Assembly (NCBI GenBank): GCA_965230765.1
Contig: CBDDLR010000001.1
Span: forward strand, 2,827,045-2,891,044
Direction: 5' to 3'
Source of the DNA: Sunxiuqinia sp965230765
GTDB lineage: Bacteria > Bacteroidota > Bacteroidia > Bacteroidales > Prolixibacteraceae
DNA length: 64,000 nt
Position numbers and translations under genes: made by a program. The notes below the pieces were generated by a model. That model saw nothing but the letters and a program-made list of their open reading frames with translations, was not told the origin of the DNA and did not search any database. This document shows, one piece after another, positions 54,593 through 63,123 of this stretch. The first letter of the stretch is position 1. Each line of letters opens with the position of its first letter.

Positions 54593-55648
54593 TTATGTAT
54601 TTATCTTATTTTCAAAATCTTCAATAACTTTATCCAGTTTTTCACCAAATATTAATTTCGCATTATCATAAGTCTGATTGCCAAAAAAATCTATAAACTT
54701 TTCTCGTCCAAAATTATCAATCAACTCTTTTATAAATAATCCTGAAAGTGGGTAAGTTAATGCGTCAGGATAATCTCTAAAATTTGTCCAAAGCTCATTA
54801 ATCGTAATTTCTTTGTCATTTGTTTTTAACCAATCTTTTACAATTTGTTCTTTGTCCTGATTTGTCTGGTCAAAACAAACGGCTGTGCCTTCATTAATTA
54901 AACCAGTTTTCATAACCATCTTAGTCGAGTAGTTTGAAATCACATGTGTCATTTCATGTCCAACAGTCTGTTGAAAATGCGAGTGAACAATACACATATT
55001 TGGTCTTGCAAATCCTAAATTCGCCCTTAAAATTCTTTTCGCATCTTCTCTGGAATCCCAAACGAAAAAGTCAATTTTCTTGGGTAATTCACTTGCAAAA
55101 AACTCATTAATATTTTTAAAAGCTTTTTCTCTAGATGAAATATATCTTTCAATATCCGAATCGCTCATGTTTTGAAAATGAAATCTGAAATTATCTGATT
55201 CTACAATTTTCCAATCTTTGTAAAAATCATCGAAACCAAACATTAAAATTCTTTTGTATGCGTATCGGGTTGCATTTTTAGTGGCATTTAAATCAAAACA
55301 TTCTTTTGTCGATATTCTTGAGTTTTCATAATCCTGGAGTATGAAATGACAAGTGCCCAAATATCCAAGAGCCCATGCTTTTCTCCATGAATTATTCTGG
55401 TCATTGTTTGCAGTAAAATCGAGATATGGAATTGCCGATTTAAAATCTCCTTTGTCAGCATAGGTGCGACCTAACAACAAATTCAAATCTACTTTTAATG
55501 AATCAGTATCAAGATGTGGTTTTGCTTCTTTAATCACTTTTTCATAATCTCGAGATTGGTAAAGTTTCCACAAATCATCTAAAACTGGATTTTGTCCAAA
55601 TGTTATCAGACTTGAAAGAATAAAAATTGAAGTAATAATTTTTTTCAT
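54593..55648 (-). CDS. Secreted gluzincin-type zinc metallopeptidase, copy 2
   Basis: 351 aa, identical as far as I can see to 3131-4186 (HEMTH at 231-235, E253). The frame is open to 55813, but the extra 55 residues come from a truncated attC and the next cassette, so the signal-peptide ATG at 55648 is used. On its right (5' side) the neighbouring attC is broken, unlike at copy 1. Confidence 0.8.
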   Translation of the reverse strand: MKKIITSIFILSSLITFGQNPVLDDLWKLYQSRDYEKVIKEAKPHLDTDSLKVDLNLLLGRTYADKGDFKSAIPYLDFTANNDQNNSWRKAWALGYLGTCHFILQDYENSRISTKECFDLNATKNATRYAYKRILMFGFDDFYKDWKIVESDNFRFHFQNMSDSDIERYISSREKAFKNINEFFASELPKKIDFFVWDSREDAKRILRANLGFARPNMCIVHSHFQQTVGHEMTHVISNYSTKMVMKTGLINEGTAVCFDQTNQDKEQIVKDWLKTNDKEITINELWTNFRDYPDALTYPLSGLFIKELIDNFGREKFIDFFGNQTYDNAKLIFGEKLDKVIEDFENKINT

Positions 55649-55696
55649 AATATGTTGGTTTGTATTTAGTATGCTGGTTCTTTCTCTATTTTGCCT

Positions 55697-55729
55697 AACG
55701 GTAAAATGTATGAGTAGTGGCAGATTGCT
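55697..55729 (-). repeat. Truncated attC, GTAAATTGTATGAG family
   Basis: Only the first ~33 bp of this family are present (AACGGTAAAATGTATGAG, then TAGTGGCAGATTGC). The distal arm and closing GTT are missing and AT-rich sequence follows. The PARIS-like cassette therefore lacks a complete 3' attC. Confidence 0.75.
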
Positions 55730-55812
55730 AAAATCAGCAAGCATTTTATTTTTACTTTTAAGGATTTTCTTCATTAGAATATAAAGAAAATTAGAAATGT
55801 CATGCCCATTCA

Positions 55813-56454
55813 CTAGTGATATAGGTCTAAATCTTGATTACTTATTTCATCAAATTTCTCATTAATGGCTCCTATGTCAAGTCCATTTTGGGCTCTGTTT
55901 CTAGAATAATTAACAGCTGTCTCAATTAGTTTATCTTTCCCAAGAAAATTAAATGTAGAATCACAAACAAAATTACCATACTTAATTTGTTTTCCTTCCG
56001 GTTTTTCAGGTTTAAAAACAAGACCAAGATTGTATACTTTATTAGCAAGCTTTAAATAACCAACTTCTTTACCTAACGCTAAAACTGTTTCTCTAATACT
56101 CTTTCCTGATTTCTTTTCAAAGTCATTAATTTTCGTTTTCGAGCAAAAAACGTTTAAAACATCTTCAAGAGCTTTTGTTTTAATAATCATTACTTCAATA
56201 TCATGTTCATCTGTAATGAATAAGCCATCAAGAGTTTCGTTAATATTCAATAATTTCTTGAAATCTGAATCGATTATCCCAAAGCGTTTTGAAAACCCTC
56301 TTTCATCTAAGATTTCTAATACTTTCTTAACTTTTTCATTTCCAAATGCAGGCTTAATTTGTACTTCTTTGTTATTAAGAAATTTCCGATATAATTTCAC
56401 ATCTTTTTTGCCTTCAACTAATAAATAGTACCCATTAAAACTTGAATCCTGCAT
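55813..56454 (-). CDS. ariB: PARIS-like DUF4435 (TOPRIM-type) effector, AriB-like
   Basis: 213 aa. The DUF4435 pattern is visible: LLVEGKKD with E14, FGIIDSDF with D62 and D64, and DEHDIEVM at 82-89, which correspond to the acidic set of TOPRIM-like nucleases. Together with the ATPase 40 bp upstream it matches the two-gene PARIS phage-defence system, in which the DUF4435 protein is released as a nuclease effector when anti-restriction proteins are sensed. It is shorter than the AriB proteins I recall (about 300 aa), so the C-terminal part may be reduced. The identification rests on domain pairing. Confidence 0.72.
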   Translation of the reverse strand: MQDSSFNGYYLLVEGKKDVKLYRKFLNNKEVQIKPAFGNEKVKKVLEILDERGFSKRFGIIDSDFKKLLNINETLDGLFITDEHDIEVMIIKTKALEDVLNVFCSKTKINDFEKKSGKSIRETVLALGKEVGYLKLANKVYNLGLVFKPEKPEGKQIKYGNFVCDSTFNFLGKDKLIETAVNYSRNRAQNGLDIGAINEKFDEISNQDLDLYH

Positions 56455-56494
56455 TATGCATTTGCAGTTCTTTCAGGTGTGATATATTGTTCCA

Positions 56495-57826
56495 TTACTC
56501 TAACCCTTTTAAATCAGTTTTTAAATCCCAGTTGTCTGATATAATGTCAGGCGAATGAGTGGCAATCAAAACATCGAGATTATTTAATTTGGTAATCTCT
56601 TTCAAGTCATTTATAAATGAATTTTGCCATGAAATATGTAATGAAACTTCGGGTTCATCAATGAGAATTAATGAGTTGGGTTCAGTTTTAAATAATAATA
56701 AATAGAATAGAACCAATTCATTTTGTTCCCCTGAAGAAAGTTTTGTTACTGGAATATCTTGATACTTTCCTTCTGAATCCTTAATTATTGTAGACTTCAA
56801 TAAAAATCCTTCTTCCTTATCAATATAAAGTCTTTTATGCTTGAATCGTTTATTAATAATTTCAAGCAAAATCCCAATTTTCCGTGAAAGGTTATCAAAG
56901 ATTTTAATTTTTTCAAAGCTATCCTCTACGTATAGTTTAAGCACATCTATAACAACATCTTGAGGATTATCAATTTCGAGAATGCTTGAATCTTTTTCAA
57001 TTTCAATAAGTCCAACTGCATCAAGCATTTCCCTTTTAGCTTCAAGTGCTTTCAATTCATTATTTAAGTCTTCTTTTGTTAGGTTCGATGATTCTTTTAG
57101 TCGATTAATCAATCTATTAGGATATGTCCTATCAAGTTTTGATGACAACTCTGTTGATTCTGTCAAATAGCTTCTAATTGTTCTACTTATTTCTGCGGAG
57201 TATTTTTCCACTGTCTTTTCATGTACTTGGTCATCCCTTTCTCTTCTTTCTATAGAGATTAACCTTTGCGTTTCAATTAAGCTAACCTTGATAAGACTAT
57301 TTTTCTCTAGAAACCATTTAGGCTTCTCATTGTCATTGAAGAATAAATCTCTTTGATACGACATCTCATATCTATAAGGTATTTCCTCTGTGCGAAATCG
57401 CTCTCTAGTCCTTCTGTCTTCCCATAATCGAGGCCCAATACGTCTTAAATCTGGATTTGAGCGAGCAATTCTATGAGCCATCATATCTAGCTGTTCTTTA
57501 TCGTATTCAACTAATTTAATAGGCTTATATTCAGAACCATTTTTATTCTTTTGAGTTAGGTTTAATGCAGGAAGTTCACCTTTATGCACTTCTTTATTTA
57601 AAATCCATTTAGTCCCATCATCAAAGTCATAAATCATTTCATCAAACTCAACATTGTTGAAATATAAATAATTGCCTTTAAAGAAAGCCTCTATCATCTC
57701 AAGCAATACAGTCTTTCCTAATCCGTTCTCACCAATTACAATTGTAATACCTACTTCATTATTTATCGATACTTCATGCTTAAATACACCAAATAGGTTT
57801 TCGACAGTTATTTTGTTTATTTTCAT
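56495..57826 (-). CDS. ariA: PARIS-like AAA/ABC-type ATPase, AriA-like
   Basis: 443 aa. Walker A is GENGLGKT at 32-39. The C-terminal part has the ABC signature-like LSSGEQNELVL, Walker B with SLILIDEPEVSLH and the switch ATHSPDII. The inserted middle region (~90-330) is helical and charged. This is the AAA_15/OLD-like architecture of the PARIS sensor-scaffold that holds the DUF4435 effector. First gene of the cassette with the effector directly downstream. The right boundary is GCCAGCTAAC. OLD-family or Septu-type ATPases are the alternatives; the DUF4435 partner favours PARIS. Confidence 0.78.
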   Translation of the reverse strand: MKINKITVENLFGVFKHEVSINNEVGITIVIGENGLGKTVLLEMIEAFFKGNYLYFNNVEFDEMIYDFDDGTKWILNKEVHKGELPALNLTQKNKNGSEYKPIKLVEYDKEQLDMMAHRIARSNPDLRRIGPRLWEDRRTRERFRTEEIPYRYEMSYQRDLFFNDNEKPKWFLEKNSLIKVSLIETQRLISIERRERDDQVHEKTVEKYSAEISRTIRSYLTESTELSSKLDRTYPNRLINRLKESSNLTKEDLNNELKALEAKREMLDAVGLIEIEKDSSILEIDNPQDVVIDVLKLYVEDSFEKIKIFDNLSRKIGILLEIINKRFKHKRLYIDKEEGFLLKSTIIKDSEGKYQDIPVTKLSSGEQNELVLFYLLLFKTEPNSLILIDEPEVSLHISWQNSFINDLKEITKLNNLDVLIATHSPDIISDNWDLKTDLKGLE

Positions 57827-57880
57827 AATAATATATTTCTATTTGTCAATTGGTTGTGTCGTTGTTTTTTAATGCCAGCT

Positions 57881-58004
57881 AACGGTTGGTACATGTTGCG
57901 GAGCGGATTTCGGAGCTTCGTTCCTGTCCGCGAGGACGGAACGATGATGCGAGAGCCGCAGTTACAATACCGCACCAACCCCGCTCTGAAATATGTACTT
58001 TGTT
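57881..58004 (-). repeat. attC site, ACATGTTG/GCATGTTG family
   Basis: 124 bp. AACGGTTGGTACATGTTG pairs with GAAATATGTACTTTGTT. The central arm GTTCCTGTCCGCGAGGACGGAAC is a near-perfect hairpin. Confidence 0.8.
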
Positions 58005-58028
58005 ATGCCCTGTGTTTTATTCATTTCA

Positions 58029-58259
58029 TTAATCGAACTTCCCAAGAAGAAATAAGATTCCAAAAATCAACTCGGCAGTTCCCCAAAATAAATTCCAGAA
58101 AATATTACTTCCTTTTTCTCCTAAAATTTTTCTACTTAAATATGTATCTCCTGGAGCCATTACTCCTCTCAAAGATTTTCCTCTAAATCCTCCATAGATG
58201 GAATAAAGACCATATGCCACCAGAAAAATCCCCAAGAATATTTTATGCGTACTACTCAT
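58029..58259 (-). CDS. Small two-helix membrane protein in PHP-ATPase cassette
   Basis: 76 aa. Two hydrophobic helices (~7-23 and ~52-71) are separated by a basic loop. It starts 8 bp inside the 105-aa gene. Last gene of a three-gene cassette; in a defence unit it could be a membrane effector or anchor, which is inference. No family is recognised. Confidence 0.6.
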   Translation of the reverse strand: MSSTHKIFLGIFLVAYGLYSIYGGFRGKSLRGVMAPGDTYLSRKILGEKGSNIFWNLFWGTAELIFGILFLLGKFD

Positions 58260-58569
58260 TTAATAACTCATAGTCTTTTAACTCGTTGTATACATTTGAT
58301 AATTCCGAATTTAATTGAGTAATATATTCCTTGCTAATGTGAAAATATAAGTCCTCCGTTGAGTCTTCTAATTCGAAATTAAACACTCCATTTTTCAACT
58401 GTTGCAATAATCTGTTGAAAACTGTTTTTACATTATTTGGATTATCCTCTGTAAGAATAATATCATGTCTATTATCACCTACATGTAGTGCCAATATTGT
58501 GTTTTGGTCACCTCTAATAATTGAAGCTTTAAACATTTCCATATATTTTTCTTCTTTCTCCGAAGGCAT
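58252..58569 (-). CDS. Small cytoplasmic protein in PHP-ATPase cassette
   Basis: 105 aa, no signal peptide. It is mixed alpha/beta with an acidic middle (FELEDSTEDLYFHIS) and a helical C-terminus. Its start lies 41 bp inside the end of the PHP-ATPase gene and it overlaps the membrane-protein gene, so the three are translationally linked. No family is recognised. Confidence 0.6.
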   Translation of the reverse strand: MPSEKEEKYMEMFKASIIRGDQNTILALHVGDNRHDIILTEDNPNNVKTVFNRLLQQLKNGVFNFELEDSTEDLYFHISKEYITQLNSELSNVYNELKDYELLNE

Positions 58570-60670
58570 CTCTACCGCCTTCTAATGTTTTCATACTTAT
58601 ATTTTTCCAGTCTAAATCTGCTTTTTCTCTTGTATTACAAATCAGGTTATTTGTAAAAGGATTGCCAGTGAAAGTGTAGTAATTGTTTAAATCGTGTTGC
58701 CTATAGATAGAACTATAAGGTAATGTTCTTACTGCAATATTTGCATCATGAGTTGCGATTACCACTTTCTTGCCTTGTTGGGCTCTTTGTTTTAATAATG
58801 GAACTATAACATCATTTATATAATCGTTTCCAAGGCTTTTCTCAGGTTCGTCTATTAGATAGATGTCCTTATTCTTTTTAAGCTCATTATGTAGAAGAAT
58901 CATTGAAGATTCTCCATTTGATGGTTGGTAATTTTGTCCATTTACAACAAAATGCCGATTAAATAAGAGTAAATCATTTATGCTCTCAATAGTTTCCGAG
59001 CTTTCAACGGCAATTAAATCAGCTATTTTTACAAATAATTCATTTGAATAAATATGTCTAGAAATTAAATCAAAATGTCTTGCTACCTCCTTTTGAGGTG
59101 TTTTGTTTACCCTTTCAATTGGTGAGAAATTTCGATTTATTACACTGCCGTCTTGGATTAGTATATTTGTTTGGCAATATAAATCTCCTTTATCACCTAA
59201 GTTTCCCACATAATCCAGTTGAGGTGTTAATCCTTTTCTAATATTATTTAGAATTTTATTAACTGTTCTTTCTATCTTAATTCTGTTACTTGCATATTTA
59301 AAGAATCCAGTTTCTACTGGCTTTTCTGGTTGCCCTGTTTTCTTGGATATTTCGGAAACAAAAACTCTAATCAGTGAATTAAACATCATTATGCTTTTAG
59401 CATCCAGTAATCTTTTCTCAGATTCAGTTTTTAGCCTGCTTAGTATTCTTTCTAGGATGTCAAGTAGTTCATTTAATAAATCCAAGCCAATTATTTCTTC
59501 AATATTTTCATTCGCCCCAATGTCATTGTTAAACTTTCTAAAATCAATTAAGATTTCTTTTATTTCTTCAAATTTTCTTGTTGATTGAGAATCATCAAGA
59601 CTAGTGAAATCTTTAACTTTTATTTTTCTTGATATTTTGTTTGTTTCTTGATTTGAGTAGTGAAGTAGATATTTTGTAAGACTTGTTATCTCTTGCTCCG
59701 TCGCTCCTTTAATCAGCTTAAACTCAGCTGTACAATCATCAATTTCAAAATCATTGAGGTTTACTGTGAATTCTGAACCTTTCAGGTTATAGACATCGTT
59801 CAAGTGTTTTGAGTTGGACTCATATACGCTAGTTTTGTATCCTTTGTCGTTGTAATGTTTGGATAATGCTTTAAGAATTTCAGTTTTACCTGTTCCTTTA
59901 GAACCAAAAATTATATTAATATCATTGTAAATATCAAGTTTTATCTGTTCCGCCACTGTAAATGGTGTTAGTTCTATATTCTCTTTTGTTTTCTTGTCTA
60001 ACAAGGTTTGAATTGTGGTATCATCCTTTTCTAAGAGGAGACAGAATTGTTCAAAGCTTTCTACTGGTAATCTTAGGTCAGGCAAATCCTTATAAATATT
60101 AATGTAATCATTCCAATTATGTACGTCAGAACCATAAATTGAGTCATGACCATGACTTATATAAATTCCAGCTGAGATTGAGTTTGTAGCTTCTTTTAAA
60201 ACTCTTTTTTTATTTGAAACCAAACTCAATAATATTTCAACTTCGTCATTCCCTAAGCTAGGTTTTTTGACAAAATAATGAGGAATATAGATTGCATCTA
60301 AAGAGTCAAAGTTATCGACTGTTTCTCTTAAGGAAATAGTGAAATTGTCTGCTGTCTTTCCTTCTAATAATTTTTGTACACGATTATTAAACTCGTTTGA
60401 ATTGGAAGGATTAACAATTACTATAAGATGGGCTCTTTTTCCATTTTCAACTATATCCAATTCGATTCCAGCCCATACTTGACACGCTCCATCGACTTCC
60501 TCCTTGAATTGTTGATATTGAGCAAGGTCAAAATGATTATGGTTGGTAATGGCTAATATTTTTACATCAGTAGACCGAATAATATCACCAAATTTTTCGA
60601 CGTCAATGTTTCTTAACTCTGAGTCACCTGATTTGGTTTTTTTTGTGTGAACATGAATGTCAATTTTCAT
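58529..60670 (-). CDS. PHP-domain phosphoesterase fused to ABC-type ATPase (TrlF-like)
   Basis: 713 aa. The N-terminal PHP domain shows HVH at 6-8, TNHNHFD at 42-48, an IPHYF motif and the late SDVHNW pair, a full metal-binding set for phosphoester hydrolysis. From ~250 an ABC/SMC-type ATPase follows: Walker A FGSKGTGKT, a long insert, then NGESSMILL, Walker B IYLIDEPEKSL and ATHDANI. The fusion matches proteins annotated as TrlF-family ATPases. Its position next to a PARIS-like system and with two small overlapping partners suggests a phage-defence role. Cassette boundaries are GTTATGCCC and GGGCATAAC. Confidence 0.8.
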   Translation of the reverse strand: MKIDIHVHTKKTKSGDSELRNIDVEKFGDIIRSTDVKILAITNHNHFDLAQYQQFKEEVDGACQVWAGIELDIVENGKRAHLIVIVNPSNSNEFNNRVQKLLEGKTADNFTISLRETVDNFDSLDAIYIPHYFVKKPSLGNDEVEILLSLVSNKKRVLKEATNSISAGIYISHGHDSIYGSDVHNWNDYINIYKDLPDLRLPVESFEQFCLLLEKDDTTIQTLLDKKTKENIELTPFTVAEQIKLDIYNDINIIFGSKGTGKTEILKALSKHYNDKGYKTSVYESNSKHLNDVYNLKGSEFTVNLNDFEIDDCTAEFKLIKGATEQEITSLTKYLLHYSNQETNKISRKIKVKDFTSLDDSQSTRKFEEIKEILIDFRKFNNDIGANENIEEIIGLDLLNELLDILERILSRLKTESEKRLLDAKSIMMFNSLIRVFVSEISKKTGQPEKPVETGFFKYASNRIKIERTVNKILNNIRKGLTPQLDYVGNLGDKGDLYCQTNILIQDGSVINRNFSPIERVNKTPQKEVARHFDLISRHIYSNELFVKIADLIAVESSETIESINDLLLFNRHFVVNGQNYQPSNGESSMILLHNELKKNKDIYLIDEPEKSLGNDYINDVIVPLLKQRAQQGKKVVIATHDANIAVRTLPYSSIYRQHDLNNYYTFTGNPFTNNLICNTREKADLDWKNISMKTLEGGRDAFGERRKIYGNV

Positions 60671-60713
60671 TTAATATCGTGTTTATTGGTACGCAGTTTT
60701 AACATTGGGCATA

Positions 60714-60837
60714 ACGGTCACTTGTAAGTTGTCGTTGCGGATTTCGGTGAGCGTAAGTGTCCGACAGGACATGACGTTCATGCGAGAATCCGACGAACGA
60801 CACACCACGAACCCCGCAATGCAATTTACAATTTGTT
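60714..60837 (-). repeat. attC site, GTTGTCGTTGCGG family, diverged
   Basis: 124 bp. The apex is changed (GCGTAAGTGTCCGACAGGACATGACG) while the stem ends are kept. It provides the TAA stop of the thioredoxin-like gene. Confidence 0.82.
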
Positions 60838-62377
60838 AAGGCACGTTTTTTTTAATTCCATTTTCAATCTGATTATATAGTTTTTCTTTTTGACTTGGTC
60901 TGAACGCATTCTTTTCAACAACTTCTCCATTAGAATCAACTATCATATAAGCTGGCAGGCTACCACTGAATCCAATTTTTGCCAAGTCACTACTGAATGA
61001 GTTATTTAATCTAAGATGATAACCTTTCAGTTCATGTTTTTTTATTGTATTAAGCCATTTAGATTCGTCTATTGACTGGTCGAAATTGAAATAAACAATC
61101 TCCATGTTTTTTGATTTTAGAAAAGTCTTTAGTTCTTTATTATGCTTGAATTCTTCTAAACAAGGGCTGCACCATGTTGCCCAACAATCAATTAAAAATG
61201 GTTTACCTGATAGTTTTTGAACCAATTCATCAAACGAATTAACAGCTTCCTTCTTATCGAGAATGTAAGTTTCCTCGGGCAAATTCCATTTATTGTCAAT
61301 ATACTTTTGATATTCCTCAGGTTCAAACTTTTGCATCATAATCTCATTTAATGCATCTGAAGATAAGTTTGTTGCAATTATTTCACCATTTTGGTCAACA
61401 AGATAGTTGGGGTTTATCAAGCCTTTAAACAACATACTAGAAAACCTTTTACCGCATTTAGCAACGTCATCTTCTAATTCGATAAGGTTAATCCATGGAA
61501 AATTTTCTTTGTTTATCCATTTTTCCCACCTGTCAAGTTTCAATTCTGGAACAATTGTAATTATCTCAAATCCGTTTTCATTATATTTTTCATAAATAGG
61601 CTTTAATTCTCTTGATATTCTTGTGCTGTTACCGCACCAGCTACCTGACCTTTCAACAAAGGTCAATTTATTTTTTGCAACGGAATTAAAACTAATCATC
61701 TCTTTATCAATGTTTGGTAATCTAAAGTTTGTTGCTTTTTTTCCAACATTGTTTAAACTATCTTTTTTAGAAAGCCATATTGAATAAAGTTGAATGTATT
61801 CTCTTGATTTTTTTAATTTTTTGTCCTTGATGCCTTTCATTAACTCTCCAAGCACATCCAAAGGCAAGAAATCTTCAAAGCTTTCCCAACTGCTCAACAA
61901 GTTAATTGTCATGTAATTTTCGTTGTTAACTTTTAGCCAGTCAATTATCTTTTCTTTAGTTTCTTGTGATTTAAAATCTGCCCCTGAGAAAAGAGTCGTA
62001 AATTCTTGCTGAGCTTTTTGATTTGCAATATTATAAGTGCCTTTTAGGACTTTTGATTTTTGAGCAATCGAATCAACATCCAATTCCAGAATAATTTCTC
62101 CTGGTTCTATAACTATTGGTAGAACTCCTTTTTGAAAATTGCGGTCGAGCAAAACAAGCGAAAGGTACATATGAGAAGATGTCCCTTTATATTCGAATTT
62201 ATGGTTTTCAAATGGAATGCTTATTTCGTCGCCGGCTCTATTGCTCTCTGTAAAAAACAATTGCCCTGATTCTTGTCCTACTATTTTACCACTAATTGTG
62301 AATTCGAATGTGTCAGGTTGTGGTTTGCAACCTAAAGCAATTGCCAGAATGATTAAAAAAAGAATTGATTTGTTCAT
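60836..62377 (-). CDS. Lipoprotein with two thioredoxin-like domains
   Basis: 513 aa. The lipoprotein leader has cysteine 17 (AIALGCKPQ). Residues ~24-120 look like the DUF4369 beta domain often joined to TlpA-type proteins. A first thioredoxin fold (~212-340) has a degenerate active site (WCGNS, C248). The second (~385-510) has the canonical WCSPC (C403, C406). A periplasmic thiol-disulfide reductase is likely, with only the second site redox-active in the usual way. The TAA stop (60836-60838) comes from the attC. The cassette is bounded by GTTAAGGCAC and GTGCCTTAAC. Confidence 0.85.
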   Translation of the reverse strand: MNKSILFLIILAIALGCKPQPDTFEFTISGKIVGQESGQLFFTESNRAGDEISIPFENHKFEYKGTSSHMYLSLVLLDRNFQKGVLPIVIEPGEIILELDVDSIAQKSKVLKGTYNIANQKAQQEFTTLFSGADFKSQETKEKIIDWLKVNNENYMTINLLSSWESFEDFLPLDVLGELMKGIKDKKLKKSREYIQLYSIWLSKKDSLNNVGKKATNFRLPNIDKEMISFNSVAKNKLTFVERSGSWCGNSTRISRELKPIYEKYNENGFEIITIVPELKLDRWEKWINKENFPWINLIELEDDVAKCGKRFSSMLFKGLINPNYLVDQNGEIIATNLSSDALNEIMMQKFEPEEYQKYIDNKWNLPEETYILDKKEAVNSFDELVQKLSGKPFLIDCWATWCSPCLEEFKHNKELKTFLKSKNMEIVYFNFDQSIDESKWLNTIKKHELKGYHLRLNNSFSSDLAKIGFSGSLPAYMIVDSNGEVVEKNAFRPSQKEKLYNQIENGIKKNVP

Positions 62378-62404
62378 TTGTATAGTTTTTTTTTAATGTG
62401 CCTT

Positions 62405-62529
62405 AACGGTCACTTGTATGTGGTCGGGCGGGATTTCGTGCAGAAATCCAGTCAGACCCGCAGGAAAGTGGGCGAAAGGTTTGACTTGTCAAACCGCTAA
62501 ATGCCCCGCCTGCCATATTACAATTTGTT
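62405..62529 (-). repeat. attC site, GTCGGGCGGG family
   Basis: 125 bp, CATATTACAA form preceding a type A body but with the GCAGGAAAGTGGGCGAAAGG centre of gene-associated sites. Confidence 0.84.
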
Positions 62530-62987
62530 ATGGTTTGTTTTTTTGTTATCATCTTTTTCAAGTACCGATTAAATGGGAACGTACCTTTCAAACGGTGGGC
62601 AGCTTTCTGGTTTTTAATACTATTCAAAAAGCTGCTTAAACTACACTTTGTTTCAAACTTCGTTCCTTCACTCCCGTCAAAAAAGATTGGGGTGCGAAGG
62701 GTGTTTATAATGCAGTGTCAAGTTTTTGCGTTCTTGTCAGACCTGGGAAACAAGCGGACTTGTCAAACTACAAGGCTTTTTCAACTTGTAACATTCCAGT
62801 CAGAAAACACGGACACGTACCAACTTGTCAGGTAACCTTTCCACTGCGAATCCCTCTCAATCAAACTCTGGTGGGTTGGGGTGTCAATTTGAACACTTGG
62901 TTTTAAAAATAATTATTTCAAAGAAGAATCGGAAGTGTCCAATTTAGAGAATCGTTCTAAATAATCAGTTTCTTAGAAATAAACCAT
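62530..62987 (-). mobile_element. Gene-less cassette body, type A copy 13
   Basis: 458 bp. A one-base deletion (TTTTTAATAC) opens a longer - strand frame here than in the other copies. Confidence 0.78.
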
Positions 62988-63112
62988 AACGGTCACTTGT
63001 AAGTTGTCGTTGCGGATTTCGGTGAGCGTCAGCGTCCGGTAGGACCTGACTGCGATGCGAGAATCCGGCGAACAACGCTGCACTACACCCGCAATGCAAT
63101 TTACAATTTGTT
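62988..63112 (-). repeat. attC site, GTTGTCGTTGCGG family
   Basis: 125 bp with CTGCACTACACCC in the right arm. It is the rightmost undisputed attC. Confidence 0.84.
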
Positions 63113-63123
63113 ATGCGCTGATT

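Noticed and set aside
55649..55813. 55-residue N-terminal extension of the second metallopeptidase copy
   Set aside because: The identical copy at 3.1 kb starts at the signal-peptide ATG, and the extension lies in a truncated attC and foreign sequence.
57672..57872. Many 60-110-aa + strand ORFs opposite the - strand genes
   Set aside because: They are shadows of the coding frames on the other strand, with no independent start context or conserved features.
578..63112. CRISPR array from regularly spaced repeats
   Set aside because: The repeats are ~125 bp palindromes in several families with spacers of 400-3600 bp that encode proteins; no cas genes are present.
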